From Ptychodera flava (taxonomy: Eukaryota > Hemichordata > Enteropneusta > Ptychoderidae): DNA of 64,000 nucleotides. Below the pieces are notes generated by a model. The model was not told the DNA's origin. It searched no databases and saw nothing but the letters and a program-made list of their open reading frames with translations. The position numbers and the translations under genes are program-made. The stretch is from assembly GCF_041260155.1 (NCBI RefSeq), contig NW_027248277.1, forward strand, positions 21,459,877-21,523,876. The letters are read 5' to 3'. Within the stretch, counting starts at the first letter, position 1, and each line of letters opens with the position of its first letter. This document shows, in pieces, positions 1 through 10,850 of this stretch.

Positions 1-296
1 TATTTCAGTGAATTTTGAGCGGATTTCTGGTCTGGTGAGTCCCTAATAACCAAGCTGTCGATGAGTGTTGGCAATTTGTAATTTGGATGGAAAATTTTTC
101 GAAATATCGTCGAGCAAACTTGCGCAAAGGGTGCTTGCGGCGGATTTGGACGCTAGTCTATGGAATATCCCATAGCTGTGGTGGCGGGGTTAAAATCGTA
201 AAAGTCAAAACCAGCCCGTAAAAGGCATGAATCCCGTCTGAAAACACCACAGCTATGGACCCACAGCTAACGCACACCATGATCCACCTCTCAGAA

Positions 297-704
297 TACC
301 CTGCGTACAGTGTGTTCCCGGCGTTATAACTTACAGTTACACGGCCTCCGCCACAGCCCTGCAACGGTCTATGGAGATAACTGGGGTCTCTGCGGTCCGG
401 ATGAGGACCGCAACGAAAACGCGGTCTGCTTGGCAAAATTCAGCTCTATCGGGGCAAAATCCTTCCCAGCCTACCTTTACCTCCTTACCGACCCAAGGAA
501 AGATGCGATTAACTTCTAACATCCAAAACCGCTCGTTTTCTGAACCATAACGTACTCGACAAGTTGTTTACCCACGGGGATCGCCATTTTGAATCTCGCC
601 GCAACAACACTACCCAGTTATCTCCATAGACCGTTGCACGGCTAGCTAGTGGTGGAGGCCGTATAACGCCGGGAACACACAGACCTGTACTCAGGGCTAC
701 TCTT
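297..704. mobile_element. Inverted-repeat (MITE-like) element, family 1
   Basis: The two ends are inverted copies of roughly 90 bp. Both contain TGTGTTCCCGGCGTTATA, a GGCCTCC(G/A)CCAC stretch and CAACGGTCTATGGAGATAAC. The outer ends read CCCTG(C/A)GTACAG. Nothing in the interior resembles a transposase. The same end sequence recurs as a compact hairpin near 63,272-63,342, so this is a dispersed family. A target-site duplication could not be fixed by eye. Smaller inverted copies of CATAGCTGTGGTG lie just outside, at about 169-183 and 243-257. Confidence 0.7.
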
Positions 705-2229
705 AGAAAAGCTCCTCGTCGCTGACCAGCTGACACAGTGGAAACGCATTTGATTATTCACCGTGCACGGACGATTTCGGGGAAACACATTCATTCGCCG
801 TGGTGAAAAGCCATACAAACACGATAACATACAAAATGGACAAAACACACATCAGTTCAGCCAGATGAAATGAAATTGAAGGCTAATTTGTTACATCCTT
901 GGCAATGATCATTAATGAGCAGTGCTATCAATTTTCGCTGGTGCACCCGTCCATGGTCATGATGGTGTAGTGGTATGTCAAAGAAATTTTCAGTTTTTCC
1001 AACAATACTCTAACGCATGTATGTTACTTAAAATGGTTCAAGCTAACCGATATGCTTTGAGGAAAAAACAAGCCCGGTTTAAATCAATGACTTTGCAATC
1101 TTCTACGGAATATGCAAAAACAAGCTTACGTTGATTTGTGGCATGCATTCCAAGACGTCTGTTGCAACTTGCATCATGACCCGTGTATATGTGGTGGCGA
1201 ATAGCTGTCGTTGAGGTACATAACCAGTTCTTGCTTGCGAAGTAATTCTTCATCGCTGACGGAAGCCATTACTGTCGACTTGTGCCGGAGTACGGAATCG
1301 TAAGCGCTGATACGATCGTCAATAACGCCTCGGCATGCTCGGCTACGGTGCGAAGGCCAGTGGAATTCAGAATTTTCGCGCCCAGCACAGCAGTATTAAT
1401 ACGCAACTGACTAAAGTGAAGGGATGGGGATTCCAGTAGCCAGCGGTCCCTTTAAGATTACGATTAACCAACAAGTACTATAATTCTTACATGTGTCACG
1501 GAGATATAATATCTATACCGAAGTTTAAACATTGGCTTGGTGAATCATTGTGTAAAATTGAACTATTTTAAAGTGTAATGTTACAAAGGGTGAAACGACG
1601 GTCAAAGGTTAAGGACTTCCTCCTTGTACGCTGTAATTTGAACGACCGTCTCAATATCAGTTGCGTTTGCTATGGCTTGTGTATATTTTTGGCGCATTCA
1701 GGGGCATAGAACATCCATTTCAAACATGTCCTTATTAATAAAATGCGTCGGACTTATCCCAGGATCAAGGCTGTGGCCTGGCAAAAATTAAGGATATGCC
1801 TACAATCCGAGCCTACAGAGAATAGCATTGATCGCGATTTCAATTTTGTTACTACAGCACGCGCGCATTCGGCCAAAGTTTGTTGTTGGATGCGTGACTC
1901 ACGGTTGTGGTAGCTTAAGTCTGAGCCATTAATTATTGTGGTTTTTACTTTCGTCGTTGTCTTGGGAAATGTTGACAATCCGACGTATAGGCCCTACATT
2001 TATTTTTGCATGTTAGGCCTAATGAAAGAAAAATGACGTCATTTGAGATCAACGTTTTTTATTGTCAATTAATTCCTTCAATTTGTTTTGATATTTATGT
2101 GCCCACAGACTTCAAGCAAGTCCATGTCTTTTGTTCAATTGAAAACTTCACAAAATTGTATCGCCCAAAATTAAAGCTAATCAATCTGTTGCACTGAATG
2201 CGCAAATCGTTACGTGATGTCAAACATTC
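705..2229. other. Intergenic DNA, no feature recognised
   Basis: Only short open frames occur here and none resembles a known family. No obvious tandem repeat or long inverted repeat was seen. Confidence 0.5.
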
Positions 2230-2660
2230 TGGTTTAGAAATTAACCAGTGACTGATGATGACAATGGCTTGAAAACAGACCGATTAATTTCTTAAAGTTG
2301 AATGGTTTAAACTCAAACCATGCCCACAAAGTTGCCACTTGTGGTTGGTTTAAAGATGAGCCAATGAATTTGTCGGTATATAAACAAACCAACGATGCCA
2401 GTGGCTCAAATTTAAACCGATGAATTATATTGTCACTGGCTTAAAAAGAAGCCATTCGGCTTAAATTTATACCATGACGGGCTTGATAATAAGCCACCAA
2501 TGCATTGGTATGAATACACGCCATCCATACTCTGTGTGGTGGCGTGACTTCAAACCATAAAAACCTTAGTGGATTTCGGGCAAACCGAAATATTTCAAAC
2601 ATATACACACTGGTTCACCGCAAGCCACCTACAAACCAAGTGGTTATATTTCAAGCCAGA
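2230..2660. repeat. Array of about 14 small imperfect palindromes
   Basis: Successive 18-22 base inverted repeats of the form TGGYTT-(5 to 8 bases)-AARCCA recur every 21-42 bases. Examples are TGGTTTAAACTCAAACCA at about 2303, TGGCTTAAAAAGAAGCCA at about 2437, GGCTTGATAATAAGCC at about 2481, and TGGTTATATTTCAAGCCA at about 2641. Loops and spacers vary while the stems stay paired, some by matched changes on both sides (GGTTT/AAACC, GGCTT/AAGCC). No coding potential is convincing. It may be a very old minisatellite with a palindromic unit, or a protein-binding or RNA-hairpin array. Confidence 0.6.
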
Positions 2661-3275
2661 AGAATTTGCAGTGTACCTCTGTGGATAAATAGCAGGAGTG
2701 TGAGGTCTCACGTAAAGAACCCATATCCCATCTTGAACGAAAATATCGTAATTTTACGACTCCTTTTAGATCTCTACGGCCTTTGACGTTGGTCCAATGT
2801 CATGGCGTGGGAATTTGCAAAGCATTATGGGGCAGGAACTAAGAATTTGCGGGGCCGGGTACCAGCAAAGCTTGTAGCTAATCTGCTTGACTTGCTGAAA
2901 TTCGCGGACAGAACATATAATCTGCTTGGGCTCATACGTTGGTCGATGACACGATTCACAATTTTGACCCTAGTTACACTGAAATACAAGTATTAAACCT
3001 TTATAGACTAATTCACTGAAAAACAAATCCCCAAATAAGGGCGGCACGTGAACGTTTTCGAAATTATGGAAGTACCCGTCCCATAGCCTTTAAACCAGAC
3101 CATAGAGTGTTGTTTAAACATATTCACAACTCAAAATTTTCTCACTGGTCAGGACAATTTTCCTTGAAATATCACGTCTGTTAATCTTTATCATAGGGAC
3201 TTCGTTTCATACGCAAGCCACGCTCCCTAGCTTCTCATCAAAACAAGCAGTTTTTGTCGCGAACTGATCAGTATA

Positions 3276-3459
3276 CACATATTGACTGGCCATGAGGGCA
3301 ACAGTATACGTCTGTACCCCGAGGGACTGTGAGTCACCCCCAAAAACAGACTGTTTCCCGAGGCCGTAGGCCGAGGGAAACAGTCTGTTTTTGGGGGTGA
3401 CTCACAGGCCCGAGGGGTTGAAGACGTATGCTGTTGCCCTAATGGCCAGTCAATATGTG
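3276..3459. repeat. 184-bp near-perfect palindrome (hairpin MITE)
   Basis: CACATATTGACTGGCC at the left end is exactly matched by GGCCAGTCAATATGTG at the right end. The arms pair almost continuously to a centre near 3368 (CCGAGGCC-GTA-GGCC). The arms contain GTGAGTCACCCCC and ACAGACTGTTTCCC and their complements. It has no coding capacity. The high arm identity suggests a recent fold-back insertion or ongoing arm correction. Confidence 0.85.
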
Positions 3460-3553
3460 TTTTGTAACACACCTCATCCGTAGTCATACATAAGAACGTA
3501 CCATACACAAAAGTTGTGGCATGTAAGCTTATGATGTAATATGTTGGAGTGGT

Positions 3554-3736
3554 TCAGCAGAAAAAGTTTTTCCCGACAGGGTCGCAATACTTCTGCAAAA
3601 CGTTCAATGCACCTTTGATTATCGTCTTCGTTCGTTTCGAGTCCTTGTTTGAAACCAGAGCATTCAGTTCTTCTTCAGAAAGTAGGATAAACCGAGAAAT
3701 TTCTCGACTATCGTTTCGCTCGGCCGCAGACGACAT
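3554..3736 (-). CDS. Crypton/KIAA1958-like N-terminal exon (60 codons)
   Basis: A real ATG opens a 60-codon frame. It begins with a charged stretch followed by FILLSEEELNALVSNKDSK and RTKTIIKGALNVLQKYC. This pattern (hydrophobic-SEEEL-(N/D)-x-L-x-x-x-KDSx-x-TK) is the usual N-terminus of Crypton-type tyrosine-recombinase transposases and of host proteins derived from them (KIAA1958-like). The catalytic recombinase domain is not nearby and the frame stops soon after the conserved block, so this is a fragment, a first exon, or a captured 5' end. Promoter-like motifs lie directly upstream on the same strand. Family assignment rests on memory of the motif. Confidence 0.45.
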   Translation of the reverse strand: MSSAAERNDSREISRFILLSEEELNALVSNKDSKRTKTIIKGALNVLQKYCDPVGKNFFC

Positions 3737-3749
3737 CTTTGTTTACATT

Positions 3750-3860
3750 CCAGTTCGCGCATGCGCAAGTGTTTATTTTGACGTCAGCGGGCATCATTTT
3801 TCGGAACTGATGCCAGTTCCGACAAATGATGCCTGATGACGTCGTTTACGTTGATCAGCA
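3750..3860 (-). promoter_or_regulatory. NRF1-like and CRE-like sites upstream of the Crypton-like exon
   Basis: CGCGCATGCGCA near 3756-3767 matches the NRF-1 consensus. TGACGTCA near 3780 is a full cAMP-response element, and a TGACGTC half-like copy lies near 3836. Together they sit 20-110 bases upstream of the start codon of the minus-strand Crypton-like exon, as in TATA-less animal promoters. Function is inferred only. Confidence 0.4.
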
Positions 3861-3939
3861 CAAAAAGAACGCATCCCACGTGACTATCAATTGGCGAATT
3901 AGAACACAGACTGCGGATGAGGTGTGTTACAATGAGATT

Positions 3940-4639
3940 TTGAATGCACCTTGCGGAGACTGACTCAAACCATCCCTATGCGACCATATTTGACACAAAA
4001 TTTCTTTAACGATCTCCTCTTATGATGATAATTACATATTTTGGGTGGATAGAAGGAAATTAGCTTAGCAGTATTTTTAATTCAGACAAAACATTTGCAC
4101 TTTTGAGTAAATTAGCATACCGTACAATTAAGATCAAGAATGTCTTACAGTTACATAAGATGTCTTTTTTAAACTGTTTTGTTCAGTTTACAATACAGTT
4201 TGTTGTTCTACTCCCAGTCCGTTTACCCTCGTCTGCCGCAGGCTTAATAAGTATCCATGCTGGGGCAAGCATCCACCACGTTAACTAACTTTCGCCGATA
4301 TTGCAAATCGAGATAATATTCAGGCAAGCGCCCTGCGCCATTTTTCAGTGTTCTTGAAGAATGAAAAAAAAAAAAAAAAAAAATCACTTGTGTGAGTTTC
4401 GTTCATTCTACATTTTTTGGTTCCCTCGGTTGTTCTCTTTACATAACTTTGTGGCCCTCAAGAGGGGGGCGAGTTTTAAAGACTCACCTTTTTGCAAAGC
4501 ACTATTACTAATGTTTTGGAAGGTCACAATTTTACCGGAACCGCTGATGCTTGATTTATTTTACGTTTTTGCTACTTACTCTGTATATTTTAATAATGTT
4601 TTTTGTATTTTGACTGTTTTACTCTGCAGAAATTTTCAT
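3940..4639. other. Intergenic DNA, no gene seen
   Basis: AT-rich sequence with a poly-A run near 4363-4381. The open frame across 4361-4648 begins in that poly-A run and has no recognisable domain. Part of the stretch may be the 3' UTR of the retroelement whose tail follows. Confidence 0.4.
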
Positions 4640-4801
4640 CATTTTTAACCATTTATGTTTTTAGCCTATTTTGATTGTTTTAACATTTTAGTTTGTCATG
4701 CTTTGCTGGTGTTTTATCAATTTTAAATGTGTAAAGCGCACTGAGACGTATGTGTAGTGCGCTTTAAAGAAATAAATATTATTATTTATTATTATTTATT
4801 G
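4640..4801 (+). mobile_element. LINE/SINE 3' tail (L2/CR1-like)
   Basis: The segment ends with TGTAAAGCGCACTGAGACGT, then GTAGTGCGCTTTAAAG, then AAATAATATTATTATTT-type repeats. A short hairpin (AAAGCGCACT/AGTGCGCTTT) followed by ATT-rich microsatellite is the usual 3' end of CR1/L2-like LINEs and SINEs that borrow their tails. No RT coding could be read upstream, so the copy is 5' truncated or SINE-like. Confidence 0.55.
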
Positions 4802-5688
4802 TTGTGTGTTTGACTTAAAGCAAACGTGATGACATATGCTGAAGAATGCATATCTAATGTGGGTAATTGGATAGTGAAGTAATGCCAGTTTATCTGCAAA
4901 TGTAAGCTCATCTGCTTTTCTTTTGAAGTTTCACAATATTTTTTTTATGAGTAATTTGTAATATTCAACATTCAGCTATAGGGCACCTAACACTGTTCAA
5001 AAATTGGAAAACAAATTAAGATCAAATTATCAAAAATTAGGTACCATCGTGTTAATTTTTTTTGTCGACAATTAAAACGTTCATTTCTGAACAAGTTGGT
5101 GGTGGGGGTGGGGTAGGGGTGTCCGAGAAAACACACAGACGAATTTCTCTCGCACATGACATGCCACAGATACTTGGCCCAGCGAAGATTAATTAGGTGT
5201 ATAAAGGTACAGAGACCCATTTGCATTTAAATAATATCTGTCCTTCTCCCTACATACACGAGAACAACATCAATTTCGAGCCATCGTGTTCATTGTTTGG
5301 ATTTTGCCCCTCGAGATGTTGTTCAAGTGTGGACACTGATTTTGCTTTCGCAAAAAAGAAAATTTGCTTAAAACTAAGGTTGAGATTATTTAAATGTGAA
5401 TATTATTAACATTAATCTTAATCCCCATTTCTTATATAGCACATGACATAAAATCTCTCAATACAATTTAAATTAAAAAATTAAAATAATAAAAGTAAAT
5501 ATGAACAATACAAGTATCGTAATATCAAAATCGTTAGGAGAGCTCGGAAGATCACATTTTATTTGCAAACTTTCATTATGATATAAAATAACAATAATAT
5601 TCAGCCGACCGATGATCGACAATCTTCCGAGACGCTGCACATTCCCCTCAACTTCTTTCTCATACATTTTTTTCCTTTTTGCTCGCAG
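4802..5688. other. Upstream or intronic region of the first kinase copy
   Basis: No gene is recognised. The last 50 bases form a pyrimidine-rich tract ending in GCTCGCAG, a good 3' splice site directly before the first kinase-homologous codons. An upstream, probably non-coding exon is implied but was not located. Confidence 0.4.
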
Positions 5689-6620
5689 ACAAGCATACCA
5701 GCTGAAGATTACACCGAAGACACGGCCATCGCCAAAGGAGCCTTCGGCGTGGTTTACAAGATCCGTCACAATTACAGTGACGCCGTCTTTGCGATGAAAG
5801 AAGGCAAAGTAGACGCTCATCTAGTGTCGCCAATCAGCGAAGCTCTTGCAGTGCACACTGGGAGTGGTCACCCAAACATTCTCAAGTGTATCGAGCACTT
5901 TTACGATTCGAATATAAAGAAAATGTGTATCGTGACAGATTTCTGTGATGGCGGCAACCTGGAGAATTACATCATAGACACAGACCCTTCAGATCAAGTT
6001 ACCCTTGCATTGATGAGACAAATGGCAGACGCTATCAGATTCGCCCATAAAAATGGAATCGTTCATGGTGATATCAAACCTGGAAATGTCCTGATTAAGG
6101 TGGAAAATAATGAGCCAATTGCCAAAATTGCTGACTTTGGTTTGGGGAAGATTACTGCGCCAAAATTGCTGACTTTGGTTTGGGGAAAATTACTGGCACC
6201 GTTTCACCACCGCCGCCTGAGTTTCCTCTGGAATCTTACATGACAGAAAGTGGGAGGAAATACATGTATATGGCGCCTGAAGTCTTCGAGGGATGCCACA
6301 CTGAGAAAGTCGATGTGTTTTCATTAGGGGTGATATTCTGTGCCATACTGGAGCGCCTGGTGTTGAATATACCGGGACGTGGCCTGGAGCTTGTAATCAT
6401 TTACGACAACGATATTCAGTTCCCGATAGGCCTCGTTCTTCAACAAAACCCGCACGCCGTCAGACTAGTCCTGCCGATGATCACCGTTCCAGGGGAAACT
6501 ACGAGTCTGGTCGAAGCGATGTTGTACGCGGACAACATATCGAGACCGTCGGCCGAAGAAGTCTACAAATCGCTCAAGCTCAAGTCAACAACGCGGTGTC
6601 CAAACTGCTCTGTGCTGTAA
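5689..6620 (+). pseudogene. PDIK1L/STK35-like kinase copy 1, decayed
   Basis: This is homologous over its length to the intact kinase at 17,449-18,306. The exon follows a splice acceptor (GCTCGCAG ending at 5688). The codon aligned with the intact start is ATA at 5695. The first glycine of the G-loop is Ala (IAKGAFGVV), the HRD motif reads HGD with its catalytic Asp kept, and the VAIK-type Lys, DFG and APE motifs are visible. A 38-bp direct duplication covering the DFG region (about 6121-6196, two copies differing at a few bases) shifts the frame, so the second half is read in another phase. It ends NCSVL, a CaaX box like its neighbours. The lost start and frameshift suggest a pseudogene, although an upstream coding exon or an assembly error in the duplication could rescue it. 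Confidence 0.8.
6121..6196 (+). repeat. 38-bp tandem duplication inside kinase copy 1
   Basis: GCCAAAATTGCTGACTTTGG begins at 6121 and again at 6159, and each is followed by a near-identical TTTGGGGAA(G/A)ATTACTG. The unit is 38 bp, not a multiple of three. The two copies already differ slightly, so this is more likely a real duplication than an assembly stutter. Confidence 0.85.
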
Positions 6621-6989
6621 CAGGAATGAGCTAAACTTCTAGTCAATGGGAAATATCTACCATATATAACGTTTGAATCAAACAATCATCACATGATGTT
6701 GTAAATATGCTAATTTTGATGATTACATGATGCCCGAACTTACGTTGTATTTTTCAAATTAATTTTGACATTTACATTAAAAAGTACCCCATATAAGAAA
6801 AAAAAGGTTTTTTTTTCAAAGTAGCGTTTCAATTGTTATTCATTCTGCTATATCAAGAATAAACCATACTATGCATTCAGCACTGTATGCTCAATAGTTC
6901 AATAACACTTAAGGGTTAAAATGTTTGTGCAATGTTTCTTCACACTAAAATTCGAACAAATACTGCGCTAGGCGGGAAACACGCGATTT

Positions 6990-8945
6990 CACAGAAAACA
7001 GTGAAGGATTCTTTATACCGAGGTTTGGATGAAGGAATTGCTCTTTCGAGGGAAATTTGGAATTGAGGGAATACCTAACATTTGCCGGTATCTGGAATTC
7101 AAAATAGCCACCATCTCTAAATGAACTCAATGAAGAAAAATGATTTTTTTGAAAGAATAAGACTATAAATTTTGTCTAAAGCCCCCACAAGTGGTAGACC
7201 TGAAAAGAAAAAATTGAAAAATTTTGAGAGTCGATATCTGTCCCTGGTGCACATGTTTTAAAAATATATTCATCAGAGGGAGTATCACCATGCCATGGAA
7301 CACTTAAAAGAGGGGCAGTGAGTGTAGGATGTGCCATGAACGTAACTGAAGTGCTACTGTGACTTCTCCATGATTTTTACGTATACAACTTTGGTTAAAA
7401 TCCAGAACAGAAAGTGCATATGACTTGTTCTGTAATACAAACACACTGTATATGACGTTCCCCATGCCTAAAAAATCCACTTTTGTTCAAGTAGCAACCA
7501 GAAACCAGACCACAATATGTCTGTGAATAATTTTCAGACATACTGTTATTGATTTCTGTCATCTATGGCATGAGGTGCAAAATGCGCAGGTGCAATGAAA
7601 GAAAGAATATTCAATATCCCTACTTTTTGGTTGCTACCTTTGTACATTTCGAGTACTTAAGGCAGAATGTGCCTCCGGGACAGATATTCGGACGGATATT
7701 TTTACAATTTTTTTCTGATCTATCACTTGTGGGGGTATTTTAAACCTCTTGAAGAAAGATGAAAAAATTCACCGTCTAAGCATTTCGAAAATTCAAAATG
7801 TTATTTTTACCTCATAGAACTAACACAGGAATGGCGGCCATTTTCAATTTCAAATATCGCAAAATGTTGAGTAATTTATTTCGCTAGCTCCAAACTTTGC
7901 ACGGTGACCCCCGATTATTATCGTTGATTTGGTAAAAGAATGGTTGAAAGTTTCATTTAGGAAAGTTTGAGCAAAAGTTTAAATCTTTCACTTTCGAGGC
8001 CCATACTTCCTTAAACACGACAATTTGTTGAGAAGCTGAAGCTAGACACTGACATAGACTACACTTCCAGCAAATAGTATCAAACACTCTGTAAACCGGC
8101 AAAACATACACCTGTGAGTAGAGCATTTCTCTGTGTGACAACTGTTTGTTAGTATGTTAGTTTGCGTTACGCACCGAGAGTCCATACAATGACTGCCTAC
8201 GCGCTGTAACTATTGAGAGAATCTGACCGATGAAGGTACTGTCATTTAACTCTACGTACAGACTGGTTGTTGCTCCATGTATGTTAACTACGTTTGCTAC
8301 TTCTGTCTCTCTGAATTATGAAATCGTTTGTGATGCCAAATGTTGAATAAAACTCAGCGATGACGTTGCAACAGAAATACCTGCTACACTGTTTTCCCAA
8401 TTCATACATTCATGTCTGTAGCACGACTTGGATTTAAATTCACTTCAATCAATGCTTACTGAATGATTAATTGTTTAAAATACTGAGGCCGACGTACATT
8501 TTTCCAAATATATATTTCCCTTTAATTGACACAATTATGCCATAATGCTAATTTTCGAAATCATTAAATAAATAATCAGGAAAAATGACAGTGGTCATAT
8601 GACAAAAAGTCATGCAACTGCGCCTCAGAAAACGCAAGATGGGCGTAATCTTTCCTAATTATTTTGTGACCAGTTTTCCTGAGGCTGTGGGAAAAATAAA
8701 GTTTTCACTTTTCTTGTCTTTGTTACAACTGAAAATACAATTTCCCCCATGAAGTTTATGTAAGTGCAGCGGCTATATTGAACACCAAGTATCAATACAT
8801 TTCAAGTTGCTGATTTCCCTGGCGGTAATAACACTGGGTGGCGCTGCACCAATTGTAAAAAGACAATGTGCATTATTGTCAAGCAAGTTTGGGACTTCCC
8901 AATTACATAGTTAGTCAAGTTTCTCGCGATCAGATCCTGAAATAC
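6990..8945. repeat. Duplicated intergenic block A
   Basis: This block is collinear with block C (14,735-16,255) and in part with block B (10,150-10,850). Shared landmarks include ACACTTAAAAG-GGGGC-GTGAGTGTAGG (7305 and 15,110), a GCAATGAAAGA stretch (7592 and 15,498), GTTGCTCCATGTATGT (8270 and 15,874), and TGGCGCTGCACCAATTGTAA (8837 and, in block B, 10,744). It also contains an inverted pair of a dispersed repeat (6,990-7,160 plus, 7,700-8,020 minus; landmarks GGTCACCGTGCAAAG and GAAATTCAAAATGG), giving a foldback of about 1 kb. No coding sequence is seen. Confidence 0.7.
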
Positions 8946-10149
8946 TGGTCAAAGTTAAATTTAATGAGTTTGTGTGAGTTCCGCTACGAAAATTGAGATT
9001 TCTCTGTACATATTCAACTGAGGTAGTATCTATATGTCTTTGACTACGAAAATCTTTTGCACTATTTACTCTGATACCGCCAACCCCGTCAGTAAGGTTC
9101 CAGGAAGTGTCTGGCAGTTGGTGACGTTTCAAAAACATGCTACGCTATCGCGCATATGTAATGAAAATGAAAACATTTTTTTCATAGGTGGTTAACTGTT
9201 AAATTTGAAAAAGTCACAGATTTGACCAGTCGTTTGTTTGCCTTAATACTCCGCGTTAGTCAACTTTGCAACAACTATTGGACTATTATCGGCACATCGG
9301 CGGGTACTGGTACTCACGCATTTGCTGGTTTCTCTATATCGTTATTATGCTTTTGTGTCTCGCTCGTCAAATTATATTTTAGGTTACATGGCAATTGCTC
9401 TATTTATAGATATGTCGACGTCATTATGAGAGCAGAGTTTGAAAACGGAAAGTTAATAATAATAATAGTTAATTGTTTCATTTTGCAAGTAGTATTGGGA
9501 TTTCCCATTGTCTTTTCATATCTATCGGGAGCAGTTAGGACAACTTTAATTTGAAGAGAAATCACAAAGACAAATAGTGATGCCATCATAAATAGATTTT
9601 GCCATTGCCATTGCACAAATAACCTTCAAAGAATCAAATATATGAAATTAAACGCGCTACCCATGTTGTTAAGCTACACTTTGTCCCAATTCGGTAAATT
9701 ATTTCTGGGTTCTTTACATCAAACAATGAGTTCAACCCTATCACACGCAAATATGCATGGTATGCTTGAGATATTTGTTTACATTTTGGCAGACAGTCTT
9801 CGCGAGCGAATGAAGATGGCTGAATTTGTTGCACCTAAATAAGTTGGAAAATACTGAACAAAGCACTTTACCAAGTCAGGTTTTAACAATTATTATGAAG
9901 TTGGTTTCAAGAAACATAGTATTATTCATACCGTGGCCTGAATGTTGTACACAGGATGCCTGTCTGTAATTGTCACTGTATCACTGAGGACTGTATAGTG
10001 ACATAGCAAAATGTACCGGTATACTGAATGGTAGCAAATAACTACCGAGACTGCCCTTAAACCGTCAGTAACTCATCATTTATTTTTACTTTGTAGCCGT
10101 GCAAATATACCCTAAAAGCATTTACCTTAAACGATAACATGTTTGACAT
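8946..10149. other. Intergenic DNA, no gene recognised
   Basis: The longest open frame (9222-9554, 110 codons) is hydrophobic, lacks any motif I recognise and shows no splice or start context that favours it. The last 200 bases grade into block B. Confidence 0.4.
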
Positions 10150-10850
10150 GCACTTTGAACGCAGTAGCTTGACCGATGGAGGTAGTCTCATTTATCTTCA
10201 CGTACAGACTGGCTGTTTCTCCATGTATGTCAACTTTGTTTGCTGTTGCTGTCTCTCCGAATTATAAGTTTGGTTGTGATTTCAAAATGGGAGTAGTCAC
10301 ACCGATAATGTTGAAACAAATACGACTCTGCTTTCCGGACTCTAGCGCACCTGGAATTGGAATTCACTTTACCTAATGCTTATTTGTCGATAATATTGAG
10401 GCCGACGATTACATTATATTTTTTTAAATAGTTTTTCCATCTGTCTTAGCGAGCATAGTACTTATCTTCAAAATCGATTTTGAACAGAATAGTGACTGGT
10501 CGTACACCAACAGTCATGCTACTGCTCCTCAAAAAACACAACATGCATTTAATCTTTCTTTAGTTACCATTTGTGACCATTTCCCCTCGACCTGTGGAAC
10601 AAAAAGTAGTTTTCACCGATTTGTAAAACTGAAAATATAATGTTCTCTTTGCATTTTACGTGGGGCCATCGGTTTATTGAATACCATATATCGAGATATT
10701 TCATATATTTGCCAATTTGCTTATTTTCTGGTAACAACACTTGGTGGCGCTGCACCAATTGTAAAAAGACAATGTATAGTATTGTCAACATAGCTTGGGA
10801 CCCCCATTACATAGTTAGACAAGTTTCTCGCGATCGGTACCAATTTTTTA
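10150..10850. repeat. Duplicated intergenic block B
   Basis: This is a direct partial copy of 8,150-8,945. It shares a GACCGATG(G/A)AGGTA-type start, CTCCATGTATGT (10,220), TGAGGCCGACG (10,396), and TGGCGCTGCACCAATTGTAA followed by AAGACAATGT and a TTTCTCGCGATC end. It lies about 1.4 kb upstream of kinase copy 2. Block C likewise lies about 1.5 kb upstream of copy 3, so the shared CTCCATGTATGT region could include the kinase promoters or 5' exons. That is inference from position. Confidence 0.65.

Larger units (their letters stand above)
3461..3932. mobile_element. Inverted-repeat element carrying a Crypton-like first exon
   Basis: GTAACACACCTCATCCG near 3464-3480 is repeated in inverted orientation at about 3914-3930, bounding about 470 bp. 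The interior carries a minus-strand start codon with a short conserved frame (separate entry) and promoter-like sites. It also holds a small palindrome around 3789-3831 (GCATCATTT...AAATGATGC). The left end abuts the 184-bp palindrome, so the two may form one composite unit. No target-site duplication was resolved. Confidence 0.55.

Noticed and set aside
5473-5820. Minus-strand frame antisense to kinase copy 1
   Set aside because: Its informative part is simply the complement of the kinase exon.
9222-9554. 110-codon plus-strand open frame with hydrophobic stretches
   Set aside because: No motif, no duplicate in the paralogous blocks, and no supporting splice or start context; chance frame in AT-rich DNA is likely.
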